DNA of 64,000 bases from Pseudomonas vlassakiae (GTDB lineage Bacteria > Pseudomonadota > Gammaproteobacteria > Pseudomonadales > Pseudomonadaceae), in NCBI RefSeq assembly GCF_014269035.2, contig NZ_JABWRP020000003.1, positions 186,001-250,000 on the forward strand, written 5' to 3'. Of the stretch, positions 1 to 8,660 are shown one piece after another (the stretch's first letter is position 1; each line of letters opens with the position of its first letter). A model generated the notes under the pieces. It ran no database searches. It worked only from the letters and a program-made list of their open reading frames with translations, and was not told the DNA's origin. The position numbers and the translations under genes are program-made.

Positions 1-701
1 TTTACCGCAGTTTGCACAGCCGTACCCAGGCTAGCCTCAATCCGGTCTATCAATTCAGTGATGGGCAGCAACGCCAGTTTGTCTTGCAGGCGCACGCTGA
101 CGATCGCCTGGCTACGCTGGCTATGGGGTGTCGCGACGATGCCTTGGCTGGTGCCCAACCATTCCAGTACCGCGCTGCGCTCGAGGTGCTGCCCGGCGAA
201 GTCAGCCTCGAACTGCTGTTGAATCAGTTGCCTTGCAAGGGCTGCCGAGCAGGGGCACGTTGAGGAATAAGGCACACGAACGGATAGTTCCACGTGGAAC
301 ATTTCATCTGCAATCTTCGCTTCGAGGCTGACTGCGTAGCGCTTCCAACCCGCCAATGGGCTGACCAAGGCGGGCCTCTTGAGCATGTGCTGGAAATCCA
401 GGCTGAGATAAGCCGCGTGGGAAAGTCCCTCGTGACTGGTGAGAAAGTCTGCGAGAAGACGGCGAATGGCCAAGGGCGTCAATGGCTGCGCTTCGAGCGA
501 TTCCAGTGCCAGGTATAGGCGAGACATATGGATGCCTCGGGCATTGCCATCCACCAGGCTGACACCCGCATCGGCCTTGGCCGGCACCTGACGACCGTCT
601 AACTGGATAGGTACGGCGATACCGTGCATGCCGACCCAATCAAGCGGGGTGGCGTGTGCTTGGGGCTGGGAGGCAATGTCCGGGAGCATCAGGCTAGTCA
701 T
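1..701 (-). CDS. folE2: GTP cyclohydrolase FolE2 (type IB), 3' end cut by the window edge
   Basis: The frame stays open from ATG 701 to the left edge (233 codons). FolE2 converts GTP to 7,8-dihydroneopterin triphosphate, the first step of folate synthesis. Unlike zinc-dependent FolE it can use other metals, so it serves as a backup in zinc starvation. I see the family motif STCPCSAALARQ, with Cys149 and Cys151 in this numbering; a Cys of this motif is the known metal ligand. It lies 21 bases behind the small secreted-protein gene on the same strand, so both are probably read from the Zur-box promoter near 1155. No strong Shine-Dalgarno is visible before ATG 701; an ATG at 689 is the alternative start. 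A parS-like palindrome lies inside the gene at 287-300. Confidence 0.93.
   Translation of the reverse strand, partial: MTSLMLPDIASQPQAHATPLDWVGMHGIAVPIQLDGRQVPAKADAGVSLVDGNARGIHMSRLYLALESLEAQPLTPLAIRRLLADFLTSHEGLSHAAYLSLDFQHMLKRPALVSPLAGWKRYAVSLEAKIADEMFHVELSVRVPYSSTCPCSAALARQLIQQQFEADFAGQHLERSAVLEWLGTSQGIVATPHSQRSQAIVSVRLQDKLALLPITELIDRIEASLGTAVQTAV
287..300. promoter_or_regulatory. parS-like centromere palindrome GTTCCACGTGGAAC
   Basis: This is a perfect 14-base palindrome. It matches the core of chromosomal parS sites bound by ParB in Pseudomonas (TGTTCCACGTGGAACA type). The outer bases are A and A, so one of the two 16-mer flank positions also fits. It lies in folE2 codons for FHVE and costs the protein nothing. 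The gene order places the window in the origin-proximal part of the chromosome, where parS sites occur. Binding is inferred. Confidence 0.6.
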
Positions 702-722
702 GGGGTTTTACCAGAATTAGGG

Positions 723-1109
723 TCAGCGACATCCGCCGACCAGGCTGCAATGCAGATTGAAACGCTGGCCGCTGGAGCTGGACACGCGATTCAACGTGGT
801 CCAGCCAACCCGTCGGCTGTAGCCGAACCAGGCTTCGCCATCGCTGGCCAAACCGGTAAACAACGTCAGTGCGCCATAGCGGCTGTTGGTCTGCGACCAG
901 AGACGACGTGTCGTCGTGTCGAAGCCGCGCAGGTAGAAATGGCTGCCTTCAGTGCGCACGCTGTAGTAACTGCCATTGCCGTCCTGGCAGGCGAGCAGCG
1001 TTGCGCTTCGGGTGCACAGCGCCAGCGAACTACCTGAGGCCAATGCCAGGGCGGGCACAGGCGTCAGGAGCAGCAGCAACAGGGCCGCAGGTGGCAGTTT
1101 CATTTCCAT
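723..1109 (-). CDS. Small secreted protein of the zinc-starvation operon, function unknown
   Basis: The product is 128 residues. It begins with two charged residues and a run of leucines and alanines ending near ALALASG, a clear signal peptide. The mature part has four Cys residues (CTRSATLLAC near the start, HCSLVGGC at the end) that could form disulfides, and it is rich in Tyr, Trp and Ser. I recognise no named domain. The gene starts about 46 bases from the Zur-box-like site, runs opposite to the COG0523 gene and ends 21 bases before folE2. Regulation by zinc is therefore likely. Its role, perhaps zinc capture or envelope adaptation, is only a guess. Confidence 0.75.
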   Translation of the reverse strand: MEMKLPPAALLLLLLTPVPALALASGSSLALCTRSATLLACQDGNGSYYSVRTEGSHFYLRGFDTTTRRLWSQTNSRYGALTLFTGLASDGEAWFGYSRRVGWTTLNRVSSSSGQRFNLHCSLVGGCR

Positions 1110-1154
1110 CTCCGGAATACGTTTGCGACGAGTATGGCTTGGCGAAATTGTATT

Positions 1155-1172
1155 GTTACTTTATAACATTAT
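1155..1172. promoter_or_regulatory. Zur-box-like operator between divergent zinc-starvation operons
   Basis: GTTACTTTATAACATTAT matches the gamma-proteobacterial Zur-type consensus GTAATGTTATAACATTAC at 14 of 18 positions, including the unbroken block TTATAACATTA. It lies 46 bases before the secreted-protein start and 44 before the COG0523 start, so one site could repress both directions. The genes on both sides (folE2, COG0523) are classic Zur targets. Confidence 0.7.
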
Positions 1173-1215
1173 GCAATGCATCGTTTCGAGTGCGTCCGCC
1201 TGAAGAGGGTTCACC

Positions 1216-2424
1216 ATGTCCAACCGCCTCCCTGTCACCGTGCTGTCCGGCTTCCTGGGTGCCGGCAAGAGCACCTTGCTCAACCATGTACTGCGTAACC
1301 GCGACAATCTTCGGGTCGCGGTCATCGTCAACGACATGAGTGAGATCAACATCGACGCCAGCGAAGTGCAGCGCAACGTCAGCCTCAACCGCGCGGAAGA
1401 AAAACTGGTTGAAATGAGCAACGGCTGCATCTGCTGCACCTTGCGTGAAGACCTGTTGGAGGAGGTCGCGCGACTGGCCGAGGAAGGCCGTTTTGACTAT
1501 CTGCTGATCGAGTCCACCGGTATCTCGGAGCCGCTGCCGGTTGCCGAGACCTTCACCTTCCGCGATGAGCAAGGCCGTAGCCTGTCCGACATGGCGCGCC
1601 TGGATACCATGGTCACCGTGGTCGATGGCCTGAACTTCATGCGCGATTACCAGCAAGCCGACAGCCTGGCCAGCCGCGGCGAGACGCTGGGTGAAGACGA
1701 TGAGCGCTCCATCAGCGACCTGTTGATCGAACAGGTCGAGTTCGCCGACGTGCTGCTGCTGAGCAAGATCGACCTGATCAGCCAGCACGAGCGCGAAGAA
1801 CTCACCGCCATTCTGCGAAGCCTCAATGCCCGCGCGCAGATCGTGCCGATGGTCATGGGCCAAGTGCCGCTGGCGCGGATTCTCGATACCGGGCTATTCG
1901 ACTTCGACCTGGCAGCGCAGGCACCAGGCTGGCTGCAAGAACTGCGCGGCGAGCACATACCGGAAACCGAGGAGTACGGTATCGCGGCGAGTACCTGGGA
2001 AGCCCGTCGTCCCCTGCACCCACAACGCTTCTTTGACTTTATCCACAAGACCTGGAGCAACGGCCGATTGCTGCGCTCCAAAGGGTTTTTCTGGCTGGCC
2101 AGCAAGTTCCAGGAAGCCGGTAGCTGGTCGCAGGCGGGCGGCATGATGCGTCATGGCCTGGCCGGGCGCTGGTGGCGTTTTGTTCCCCGCGAGCATTGGC
2201 CGCAGGATGAGCAGAGCACGGCGGATATTCTCAAGCACTGGCACGCTGAAACCGGTGACTGCCGCCAGGAGTTGGTATTCATCGGGCAGAACATCGACTT
2301 CGTGCAGTTATCCACAGAGCTGGACGCCTGCCTGCTGAGCGATGAGGAAATGGCACTCGGGCCGATGGCCTGGCTGCGCCTGCCTGATCCGTTCGGTCCC
2401 TGGCAGGCCGAGGAAGCAGCATGA
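1216..2424 (+). CDS. COG0523-family zinc metallochaperone GTPase (ZigA/YciC-like)
   Basis: The 402-residue protein has a Walker A motif GFLGAGKST at residues 12-20, the family metal motif GCICC near residue 72, a Walker B-type ESTG and a G4-type SKID. These mark the CobW/COG0523 G3E GTPases, which pass metal to client enzymes. The C-terminal CobW domain carries many His and Trp residues. Together with folE2 and a Zur-like operator this points to the ZigA/YciC zinc branch rather than cobalamin synthesis. AGAGGG precedes the ATG. The stop overlaps the DUF1826 start by four bases (ATGA), so translation is coupled. A perfect TTATCCACA lies in its 3' part at 2308. Confidence 0.9.
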   Translation: MSNRLPVTVLSGFLGAGKSTLLNHVLRNRDNLRVAVIVNDMSEINIDASEVQRNVSLNRAEEKLVEMSNGCICCTLREDLLEEVARLAEEGRFDYLLIESTGISEPLPVAETFTFRDEQGRSLSDMARLDTMVTVVDGLNFMRDYQQADSLASRGETLGEDDERSISDLLIEQVEFADVLLLSKIDLISQHEREELTAILRSLNARAQIVPMVMGQVPLARILDTGLFDFDLAAQAPGWLQELRGEHIPETEEYGIAASTWEARRPLHPQRFFDFIHKTWSNGRLLRSKGFFWLASKFQEAGSWSQAGGMMRHGLAGRWWRFVPREHWPQDEQSTADILKHWHAETGDCRQELVFIGQNIDFVQLSTELDACLLSDEEMALGPMAWLRLPDPFGPWQAEEAA

Positions 2425-3900
2425 ACCTGGCGTTGCGCCCGCGGGTTATCCGCCAGGCCTTCGGTGAGGCACCCAAGGTGCTCACCGAAATCTTCGAAGA
2501 TGGCGTTAACCTGGCTGTCTGGCAGCGCCGTTTGCCTGCGCAGGTCGAAGATTTTGCCACCTTGGTGGTCAGCCTCGGTCAGTCCCTGGCTGACCAGCGC
2601 GTACTCGATGTGAACGAGCACGAGCCGCCGCAATTGCCTGGCTTACTGCAGGAGGCTGCCGACCTGCATGGCTACGAGGGGTTTGTGGCTGATGTGACGT
2701 GGCTGGTATCGGCCTACACTTGCCTGGTCGGGGCGCGGCGGGTGGGGCTGCGGCTGCGGGTGCTGCAAGGTGCCATGTGCCCGCGCTTCCATGTGGATAA
2801 CGTGCCCTTGCGCTTGCTCACCACGTACGTCGGCCCTGGCAGTGAATGGCTGGAAGAAGGCGCAATAGAGCGAGTCGGTCTGCATTTGGCTGCGGCACCT
2901 GTGGATAACATTCGCGCCCTGCAGGCAGGTGAGGTGGCAGTTGTCAAAGGAGAGAAATGGCTGGGCAATGAAGGCGGCGGACTTATCCACCGCTCGCCAG
3001 CCAGTGACCAGCGGCGTCTGCTGCTCAGCCTTGACTGGCTGGCCTGACGGGTCATAGTGGAGTGAATTCCGCGTAGAAGGCCTGGCATGCTGCAGAACAT
3101 TCCCACCCACGTCATCGCCGGTCCCTTGGGGGCGGGCAAGACCAGCCTCATCCGCCAGCTGATGGCCCAGCGCCCGGCAAACGAACGCTGGGCCGTGCTG
3201 GTCAACGAGTTTGGCCTGGTCGGCCTTGATGCGGCGTTGCTCAGTCGCGACGAGGATGGGATTGCCATCGGCGAGGTGGCCGGCGGCTGCCTGTGTTGCG
3301 TGAACGGTACACCGTTCCAGGTTGGCCTCGGCCGCCTGCTGCGCAAGTCTCGGCCTGACCGCTTGTTTATCGAGCCTTCCGGGCTTGGTCATCCTGTGCA
3401 GTTGTTGAATCAATTGCAGCAGGCACCTTGGGTTGGGGTGCTGGCAGTGCAGCCGTTGGTGATAGTGCTGGATGCTCAGGCACTGGCCCTCGGTGAGCCG
3501 TTAGCAAACGCTCAGCAACAGGCCTTGCAAGCGGCATCGCTGGTTGTGCTGAACAAGGCCGATGCTGTGGATGAAAATTCCAAGCTGTTGATAAACAGTA
3601 ATTTTTCCCATATTCGCACCCTTTGGACCCAGCAGGGGCTGGTCGAGCTCGAAATGCTGCCTGTTTCATCCACACATTCAATGAATGTCGGTTTGGTTGA
3701 TGATGTGCCCGAGACAAGCCTATCCACAACCCCTTCAGCCCTGTGGATAGATCCTTCCTTGCCGATTTGTGCAGCCCAGGAGGGAGAGGGAGGATGGAGC
3801 ATCGGCTGGCGCTGGCACCCCAGTCAGCGATTCGAACCCCAACGTTTACAGGCGTTTCTTTCGGCCTGGCCCTGGCGGCGTGCCAAGGGAGTTATCCACA
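2308..3900. repeat. Dense cluster of DnaA-box nonamers (TTATCCACA) across three genes
   Basis: Perfect nonamers lie at 2308-2316 (+), 2792-2800 (-), 2900-2908 (-) and 3892-3900 (+). One-mismatch copies lie at 2983, 3566, 3586, 3666, 3720 and 3742. About 0.012 perfect copies would be expected in 1.6 kb under uniform composition, and fewer in GC-rich DNA. The copies fall in different reading frames of the COG0523 and DUF1826 genes, so amino-acid choice alone does not explain them. DnaA binding is inferred. Confidence 0.6.
2421..3047 (+). CDS. DUF1826 family protein of the zinc-starvation operon
   Basis: This 208-residue protein is recognised as DUF1826 from its overall sequence, including the segment [20 protein letters not shown] and the later [16 protein letters not shown]. 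The family has no established function. It often accompanies COG0523 genes and Zur boxes, as here. The conserved Cys and His residues (CPRFHVD, GLIHRSP) could bind metal; that is inference. It has no signal peptide or membrane segment, so it should be cytosolic. The gene overlaps the preceding COG0523 stop by four bases and ends 39 bases before the second COG0523 gene, so the three are one transcription unit. Confidence 0.85.
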   Translation: MNLALRPRVIRQAFGEAPKVLTEIFEDGVNLAVWQRRLPAQVEDFATLVVSLGQSLADQRVLDVNEHEPPQLPGLLQEAADLHGYEGFVADVTWLVSAYTCLVGARRVGLRLRVLQGAMCPRFHVDNVPLRLLTTYVGPGSEWLEEGAIERVGLHLAAAPVDNIRALQAGEVAVVKGEKWLGNEGGGLIHRSPASDQRRLLLSLDWLA

Positions 3901-4055
3901 GTGCGGAGGGATGGCAGTCATTCAATGGGCTCAATGGTGAATTGGCGCAGTGGCAGCCGAGCGAATGGCGCAAGGACTCGCGCATCGAGCTGATCTTCGA
4001 ACAGGTGCAGCCAGAGCCGCTGTTACGAAAGGCTCTGGCAGATAGCCTGATCTGA
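3087..4055 (+). CDS. Second COG0523/CobW-type GTPase
   Basis: The protein has 322 residues with Walker A GPLGAGKTS near the start, the metal motif GGCLCC near residue 72, an EPSG segment and the G4 motif NKAD. It belongs to the G3E metallochaperone GTPases but is shorter than and diverged from the paralogue at 1216. Its position as last gene of the module suggests a zinc-related role. The middle region (about residues 160-230) is rich in Ser, Thr and Asp and poorly conserved; this DNA is also dense in DnaA-box-like nonamers. Two paralogues in one operon suggest separate client proteins. The ATG at 3087 lacks a strong Shine-Dalgarno. Confidence 0.87.
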   Translation: MLQNIPTHVIAGPLGAGKTSLIRQLMAQRPANERWAVLVNEFGLVGLDAALLSRDEDGIAIGEVAGGCLCCVNGTPFQVGLGRLLRKSRPDRLFIEPSGLGHPVQLLNQLQQAPWVGVLAVQPLVIVLDAQALALGEPLANAQQQALQAASLVVLNKADAVDENSKLLINSNFSHIRTLWTQQGLVELEMLPVSSTHSMNVGLVDDVPETSLSTTPSALWIDPSLPICAAQEGEGGWSIGWRWHPSQRFEPQRLQAFLSAWPWRRAKGVIHSAEGWQSFNGLNGELAQWQPSEWRKDSRIELIFEQVQPEPLLRKALADSLI

Positions 4056-4058
4056 GGG

Positions 4059-4451
4059 TCAGTTGCGCCAGCGATTGTGCTCCTGACGCCACTGCTGCAT
4101 CTCGATCACATTGTCAGCCCGTGGTGGCGTCTTGATCTCGAATGGGTAGGGGGCCAGTTCGATCTGGGCGCTGTGGGCGCCGAACTGGGTCACGGTTCCA
4201 GGGTGGCGTTGTTCACCGGTCACGGTGAACTCGAAGGCATAGACGCGGGCCAGGCGCTTCTTGCCGTTTGCATCGCGGATGAACGCGATGCGTTTGAGCG
4301 CAACGGCGTCATCCAGCAGCTCCAGGTCGAGCTTGGCACAATGCTGTTTGACCCGCTCCAGGGCCTTCTCGCGCAGCCCGTGGTTGTGCCATAACCAAGC
4401 GCCTGCCGTGGCCAGCAACATCAGGACGAAGAGATTCTCCAGGGTCAACAT
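4059..4451 (-). CDS. DUF3301 membrane-anchored protein
   Basis: This 130-residue protein starts with one hydrophobic segment (residues 5-20) that should anchor it in the inner membrane. A basic, soluble C-terminal domain follows with the motif DGKKR-like [17 protein letters not shown] typical of DUF3301. The family is conserved in gamma-proteobacteria without a known function. It ends three bases from the stop of the convergent COG0523 gene and is divergent from pdxY, so it is probably a single-gene unit. Confidence 0.85.
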   Translation of the reverse strand: MLTLENLFVLMLLATAGAWLWHNHGLREKALERVKQHCAKLDLELLDDAVALKRIAFIRDANGKKRLARVYAFEFTVTGEQRHPGTVTQFGAHSAQIELAPYPFEIKTPPRADNVIEMQQWRQEHNRWRN

Positions 4452-4571
4452 TTACGTATGCTCCAAACAGGTCAAACCAGCTTAACTGCGTCCCTGGCCT
4501 GTCGTACAGGTGGCAATCGAGTCCATACTGCGCGCTGCACAATCCTTGAAACAGCTTTGGAATCCTCCCGC

Positions 4572-5444
4572 ATGAAACGTACCCCGCACCTCCTCGCCAT
4601 CCAGTCCCACGTGGTATTCGGCCACGCCGGCAACAGCGCTGCGGTGTTCCCCATGCAGCGTATCGGAGTCAATGTCTGGCCCCTCAATACCGTACAGTTT
4701 TCCAATCACACTCAGTATGGCCAGTGGGCGGGCGAAGTGCTCGCTCCTGCGCAAATTCCTGCGTTGGTGCAAGGTATTTCCAACATCGGCGAATTGGGCC
4801 ACTGCGACGCCGTGCTGTCTGGCTATCTGGGCAGCGCCGAGCAGGGCCGGGCGATCCTGGCGGGCGTCGATCGCATCAAGGCTGTAAATCCGAAGGCGCT
4901 GTACCTGTGTGATCCAGTCATGGGCCATGCGGAGAAGGGGTGTATCGTTCCGCAGGAGGTCAGCGAGTTCCTGCTCGATGAAGCGGCGGCCAAGGCGGAT
5001 ATCCTGTGCCCCAACCAGCTGGAGCTGGACAGCTTCTGCGGCCGTCGGGCGCAATCGCTCGAGGACTGTGTGAGCATGGCGCGCAGCCTGCTCGAACGTG
5101 GCCCGCGAGTGCTGCTGGTCAAGCACCTGTCGTATCCGGGGCGGGCTGAGGACATGTTCGAGATGTTGCTGGTGACCCGCGAAGCAAGCTGGCACCTGCG
5201 TCGCCCCCTGCTGGCGTTCCCTCGGCAACCGGTCGGCGTGGGCGACCTGACTTCGGGGTTGTTCCTGGCCCGCGTGCTGTTGGGCGACAGTTGGCAGCAG
5301 GCCTTTGAGTTCACCGCTGCGGCCGTGCACGAGGTGCTGCTGGAAACCCAGGCCTGCGCCAGCTATGAACTGCAGCTGGTGCGGGCCCAGGATCGCATCG
5401 CCCATCCGCGTGTGCGCTTCGAGGCGCAGCGCCTGGCAATCTAG
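4572..5444 (+). CDS. pdxY: Pyridoxal kinase PdxY
   Basis: PdxY phosphorylates pyridoxal with ATP in the vitamin B6 salvage pathway. The 290-residue length is normal for the family. The start [20 protein letters not shown] is the conserved ribokinase-like opening with the [10 protein letters not shown] loop. LCDPVMG and the late [11 protein letters not shown] motif, which holds the catalytic Asp, are present. The reading frame is open to 4458, but the ATG at 4572 gives the correct N-terminus. It faces the thioesterase at 5441 and overlaps its stop by four bases. Confidence 0.95.
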   Translation: MKRTPHLLAIQSHVVFGHAGNSAAVFPMQRIGVNVWPLNTVQFSNHTQYGQWAGEVLAPAQIPALVQGISNIGELGHCDAVLSGYLGSAEQGRAILAGVDRIKAVNPKALYLCDPVMGHAEKGCIVPQEVSEFLLDEAAAKADILCPNQLELDSFCGRRAQSLEDCVSMARSLLERGPRVLLVKHLSYPGRAEDMFEMLLVTREASWHLRRPLLAFPRQPVGVGDLTSGLFLARVLLGDSWQQAFEFTAAAVHEVLLETQACASYELQLVRAQDRIAHPRVRFEAQRLAI

Positions 5445-5926
5445 ATCGAGTCGGTTTTCAGGTCCTGGTAGCGCTTTTCCAGTTCCTGGCGGATCTGGCG
5501 GCGCTGCTGGCCCTGCAGGAAGCGGCGCTTCTCTTCGCTGGAGTGCGGCTGGCGGGGCGGCACGGGTACCGGGCGACGGTTGTCATCGACCGCGACCATG
5601 GTGAAGAAGCAGCTATTGGAGTGACGTACCGAGCGCTCGCGGATGTTCTCGGTGACCACCTTGATCCCCACTTCCATCGAGGTGTTGCCGGTGTAGTTGA
5701 CCGAGGCGAGGAATGTCACCAGCTCGCCAACGTGTACCGGCTCGCGGAAGATCACCTGGTCGACCGACAGGGTCACCACGTAGCTGCCGGCGTAGCGACT
5801 GGCACAGGCATAGGCCACTTCGTCGAGGTACTTGAGCAACGTGCCGCCGTGTACGTTGCCAGAAAAGTTGGCCATGTCCGGGGTCATCAGGACGGTCATG
5901 CTCAGCTGGGCGTTTCCAGGTTCCAT
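5441..5926 (-). CDS. Acyl-CoA thioesterase, hotdog fold (YciA/BFIT-like)
   Basis: This 161-residue protein shows the hotdog motif [20 protein letters not shown] followed by [17 protein letters not shown], which is typical of bacterial acyl-CoA thioesterases of the YciA group. The enzymes hydrolyse acyl-CoA to free acid and CoA in the cytosol. A basic Gln/Arg-rich tail ([16 protein letters not shown]) is added at the C-terminus. I chose ATG 5926 because the residues before it (from 5977) are not conserved. The true substrate cannot be read from sequence. Confidence 0.88.
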   Translation of the reverse strand: MEPGNAQLSMTVLMTPDMANFSGNVHGGTLLKYLDEVAYACASRYAGSYVVTLSVDQVIFREPVHVGELVTFLASVNYTGNTSMEVGIKVVTENIRERSVRHSNSCFFTMVAVDDNRRPVPVPPRQPHSSEEKRRFLQGQQRRQIRQELEKRYQDLKTDSI

Positions 5927-6260
5927 AGTGTGCTCACGGTGAGGTTGCGCTGAATCGGGGCGGGTATCTGCTGACACTTCTGGGTTCCCCTCTAGAAGGT
6001 TTGCCTTCCTGATTTACGGGACGTTGCCGGACGCTCCATGGTCACGCCAATTACGTCATCAGAGGCGGCTGATCGGCCGATCTGTTTCTACATATTGCAC
6101 CGCCTTTTTGCGGCAGGGTGCGATGTTAACCTGACTACGCCCACGCAACGTGGGCGTTCTTGCATTCAATACAGTATGTACTTGCTGCTCGCTCGGCTGT
6201 GCCTTGGCAGAGGAGCGGTCTGCCCAGGCATCCAGCAAAGTCGACAAGGAGTATCGCGCC
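5927..6260. other. 334-base intergenic region with one strong hairpin
   Basis: No credible gene lies here. A perfect 9-base stem with CAA loop (ACGCCCACG / CGTGGGCGT, 6137-6157) is followed by TTCTTGC, a weak terminator shape. It could end a short RNA read from the thioesterase side. AAGGAG at 6246-6251 is the ribosome site of the antiporter gene. Short reading frames here have no recognisable signal. Confidence 0.4.
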
Positions 6261-8021
6261 ATGCATGCCATCAGCTTCATCCAGGACCTGGCAGTTATCA
6301 TGCTGGTCGCCGGTGTGGTGACGATTCTGTTTCATCGCCTCAAGCAGCCCGTGGTGCTGGGCTACATCGTCGCCGGCTTCATCATCGGCCCGCACACACC
6401 GCCGTTCGGCCTGATCCACGATGAAGACACGATCAAGACCCTGGCCGAGCTGGGGGTCATTTTCCTCATGTTCTGCCTGGGCCTGGAGTTCAGCCTGCGC
6501 AAGCTCTTCAAGGTCGGCGCCACGGCCTTCATCGCGGCATTCCTGGAAATCGTCCTGATGATCTGGATCGGTTTCGAGATCGGCCGCTGGTTCGGCTGGA
6601 ATACCATGGACTCGCTGTTCCTGGGCGCGATCCTGGCAATTTCCTCGACCACCATCATCGTCAAGGCGCTGAATGACCTGAAGATGAAGAACGAGCGTTT
6701 CGCCCAGCTGATATTTGGCGTGCTGATCGTCGAGGACATCCTCGGTATCGGCATCATCGCCTTGCTGTCCGGCATTGCCGTCAGTGGCACAGTCAGCTCA
6801 GGCGAGGTGTTCTCGACAGTGGGCAAGCTGTCGTTGTTCATGATCGTCGCACTGGTCATCGGCATCCTTCTGGTGCCGCGACTACTGGCCTACGTGGCGA
6901 AGTTCGAAAGCAACGAGATGTTGCTGATCACAGTGCTTGGCCTGTGCTTCGGTTTCTGCCTGCTGGTGGTCAAGCTGGAATACAGCATGGTGCTGGGGGC
7001 CTTCCTGATCGGTGCGATCATGGCCGAGTCACGCCAGTTGCTGAAGATCGAACGCCTGATCGAGCCCGTACGCGACCTGTTCAGCGCAATTTTCTTTGTC
7101 GCCATCGGCCTGATGATCGACCCCCAGGTGCTGGTCGACTATGCCTGGCCGATCGTGGTGATCACCCTGGCGGTGGTACTGGGCAAGATGCTGTCTTGCG
7201 GTATGGGCGCCTTCATCGCCGGTAACGATGGCCGTACTTCGCTACGGGTGGGCATGGGCCTTTCGCAGATTGGCGAATTCTCCTTCATCATCGCGGCGCT
7301 GGGGATGACCCTGCAGGTCACCAGCGATTTCCTTTACCCGGTGGCCGTGGCGGTTTCTGCCATCACCACGTTGCTGACGCCTTACCTGATCCGCGCTGCC
7401 GATCCGCTGTCATTGAAGCTTGGCAAAGTCGTGCCAAGGCGCCTGGCGCGGGTCCTGTCACTGTATGGGGAATGGCTGCGCAACATTCAGCCGCAAGGCG
7501 AAAGCGCCATGCTGGCGGCGATGATCCGGCGCATCCTGCTGCAGGTGGGCGTCAACCTGGCGCTGGTGATCGCGATCTTCTTCAGCGGTGGTTACTTCGC
7601 CGGGCGCATCGGCAATTGGTTGAACGAATGGGTCACGGATGTCAGCCAGCAGAAGGCGTTGATCTGGGGGGCGGCATTACTGCTGTCGCTGCCGTTCCTG
7701 ATTGCTGCGTATCGCAAGCTCAAGGCATTGTCGATGCTGTTGGCAGAGATGGGGGTAAAACCGGAAATGGCCGGGCGGCAAACCCAGCGCGTGCGTCGTG
7801 TGGTTGCCGAGGTGATTCCGCTGCTGTCGCTGCTGGTGATCTTCCTGCTGCTGTCGGCGTTGTCGGCGAGCATTCTGCCGACCAGCGAGCTGTTGCTGGT
7901 GATCGCCGTGGTAGCGGCAGTGGTGGTGTCGTTGTTGTGGCGCTGGTTCATCCGCGTGCATTCGCGGATGCAGATCGCCCTGCTGGAGACGCTGGAGAAC
8001 AGCCGCGATCATTCGCACTGA
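6261..8021 (+). CDS. CPA2-family cation:proton antiporter (KefB-like, no RCK domain)
   Basis: The 586-residue membrane protein starts at ATG 6261 behind a good AAGGAG. Residues 1-390 form the Na+/H+ exchanger domain with about 12 hydrophobic segments; GYIVAGFIIGP, FCLGLEFSLRKL and GAILAISSTT are typical CPA2 motifs. The C-terminal part has further membrane helices (IRRILLQVGVNLALVIAIFF; VIPLLSLLVIFLLLSALSAS) instead of the cytosolic TrkA/RCK domain of KefB and KefC. It would exchange monovalent cations for protons at the inner membrane. The ion is not predictable. The gene appears to stand alone. Confidence 0.88.
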   Translation: MHAISFIQDLAVIMLVAGVVTILFHRLKQPVVLGYIVAGFIIGPHTPPFGLIHDEDTIKTLAELGVIFLMFCLGLEFSLRKLFKVGATAFIAAFLEIVLMIWIGFEIGRWFGWNTMDSLFLGAILAISSTTIIVKALNDLKMKNERFAQLIFGVLIVEDILGIGIIALLSGIAVSGTVSSGEVFSTVGKLSLFMIVALVIGILLVPRLLAYVAKFESNEMLLITVLGLCFGFCLLVVKLEYSMVLGAFLIGAIMAESRQLLKIERLIEPVRDLFSAIFFVAIGLMIDPQVLVDYAWPIVVITLAVVLGKMLSCGMGAFIAGNDGRTSLRVGMGLSQIGEFSFIIAALGMTLQVTSDFLYPVAVAVSAITTLLTPYLIRAADPLSLKLGKVVPRRLARVLSLYGEWLRNIQPQGESAMLAAMIRRILLQVGVNLALVIAIFFSGGYFAGRIGNWLNEWVTDVSQQKALIWGAALLLSLPFLIAAYRKLKALSMLLAEMGVKPEMAGRQTQRVRRVVAEVIPLLSLLVIFLLLSALSASILPTSELLLVIAVVAAVVVSLLWRWFIRVHSRMQIALLETLENSRDHSH

Positions 8022-8138
8022 GGGCGTGCCCAGGCAGGAGCGCCCATGTGTCGCAAACGGGCCGCAAAGCGGCCCTGGCGTTCAGCATCGAATCGAAGCA
8101 GCGAGGCCGCTCCTGAAGGATTGGTGCAGCTGACGATG

Positions 8139-8546
8139 TCAGCTCTCCAGCCATACATCCCGTGCCCAGTGCCATACCGATTCCCAGCTCTCCTCGGCGA
8201 CGGCTTCTTCGTCGCCATCCCACAGCACCACGGTGCCATCTTCCTCGACGCAGTAGTAATTTTCGCCATCCTGGCACAGCGGGATCAGGTCGCGCGGCAC
8301 ACCGGCATCCCAGGCGTTGGCAGCGACATCAGGCAGGTAGGTGTGCGAATGCGGGTCGGTGCAGGTCACCGGTTCCAGCGAGCCGTACACGACATCGCTG
8401 ACCGTCAGCAAAAACTCCTTGAATACGAACGGAATGTTGATGAACAGCTGCTCCTCGATCTCGACCAGTTGGTCTTCATCGGGAAGCTCCAGCGGCACCG
8501 GCACCGGTTCATTGGCTTCACGGAGTTGTTCGATCACTTCTTCCAC
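8139..8546 (-). CDS. SMI1/KNR4 (SUKH) family protein
   Basis: This acidic 135-residue protein starts with GTG behind AGAGGAT. The segment IEEQLFINIPFVFKEFLLTVSD corresponds to the first SUKH core helix-strand, and DLIPLCQDGENYYCVEEDG to the central beta element with its conserved Trp/Tyr/Cys positions. SUKH proteins are often immunity proteins against nuclease toxins, but stand-alone versions also occur as housekeeping proteins. No toxin gene lies next to it, so immunity is not supported by context. A bidirectional terminator separates it from the Tim44-like gene upstream. Confidence 0.82.
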   Translation of the reverse strand: MEEVIEQLREANEPVPVPLELPDEDQLVEIEEQLFINIPFVFKEFLLTVSDVVYGSLEPVTCTDPHSHTYLPDVAANAWDAGVPRDLIPLCQDGENYYCVEEDGTVVLWDGDEEAVAEESWESVWHWARDVWLES

Positions 8547-8614
8547 GGTTTACATCCTCTGACCTTGATGACAACGCTGCGCGTTATACCCTAGTAGTCT
8601 GCTCTGGCAAAAGC

Positions 8615-8644
8615 AAAAACCCCGAGGCAGGCCCGGGGTTTTTT
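8615..8644. terminator. Bidirectional intrinsic terminator
   Basis: AAAAACCCCG and CGGGGTTTTTT flank a nine-base loop, giving a stem with a T run on both strands. It ends the Tim44-like gene (minus strand, stop at 8661). Confidence 0.85.
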
Positions 8645-8660
8645 GTGCAACGTGCGGCGG

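Noticed and set aside
4572-4625. CCCACGTGG in pdxY as another parS
   Set aside because: Only the inner CCACGTGG matches; the flanking GTT/AAC arms are missing.
8022-8138. REP-like remnants (GGCAGGAGC ... GCCGCTCCTGAAGG) behind the antiporter gene
   Set aside because: Too degenerate to call a REP element; only short fragments match.
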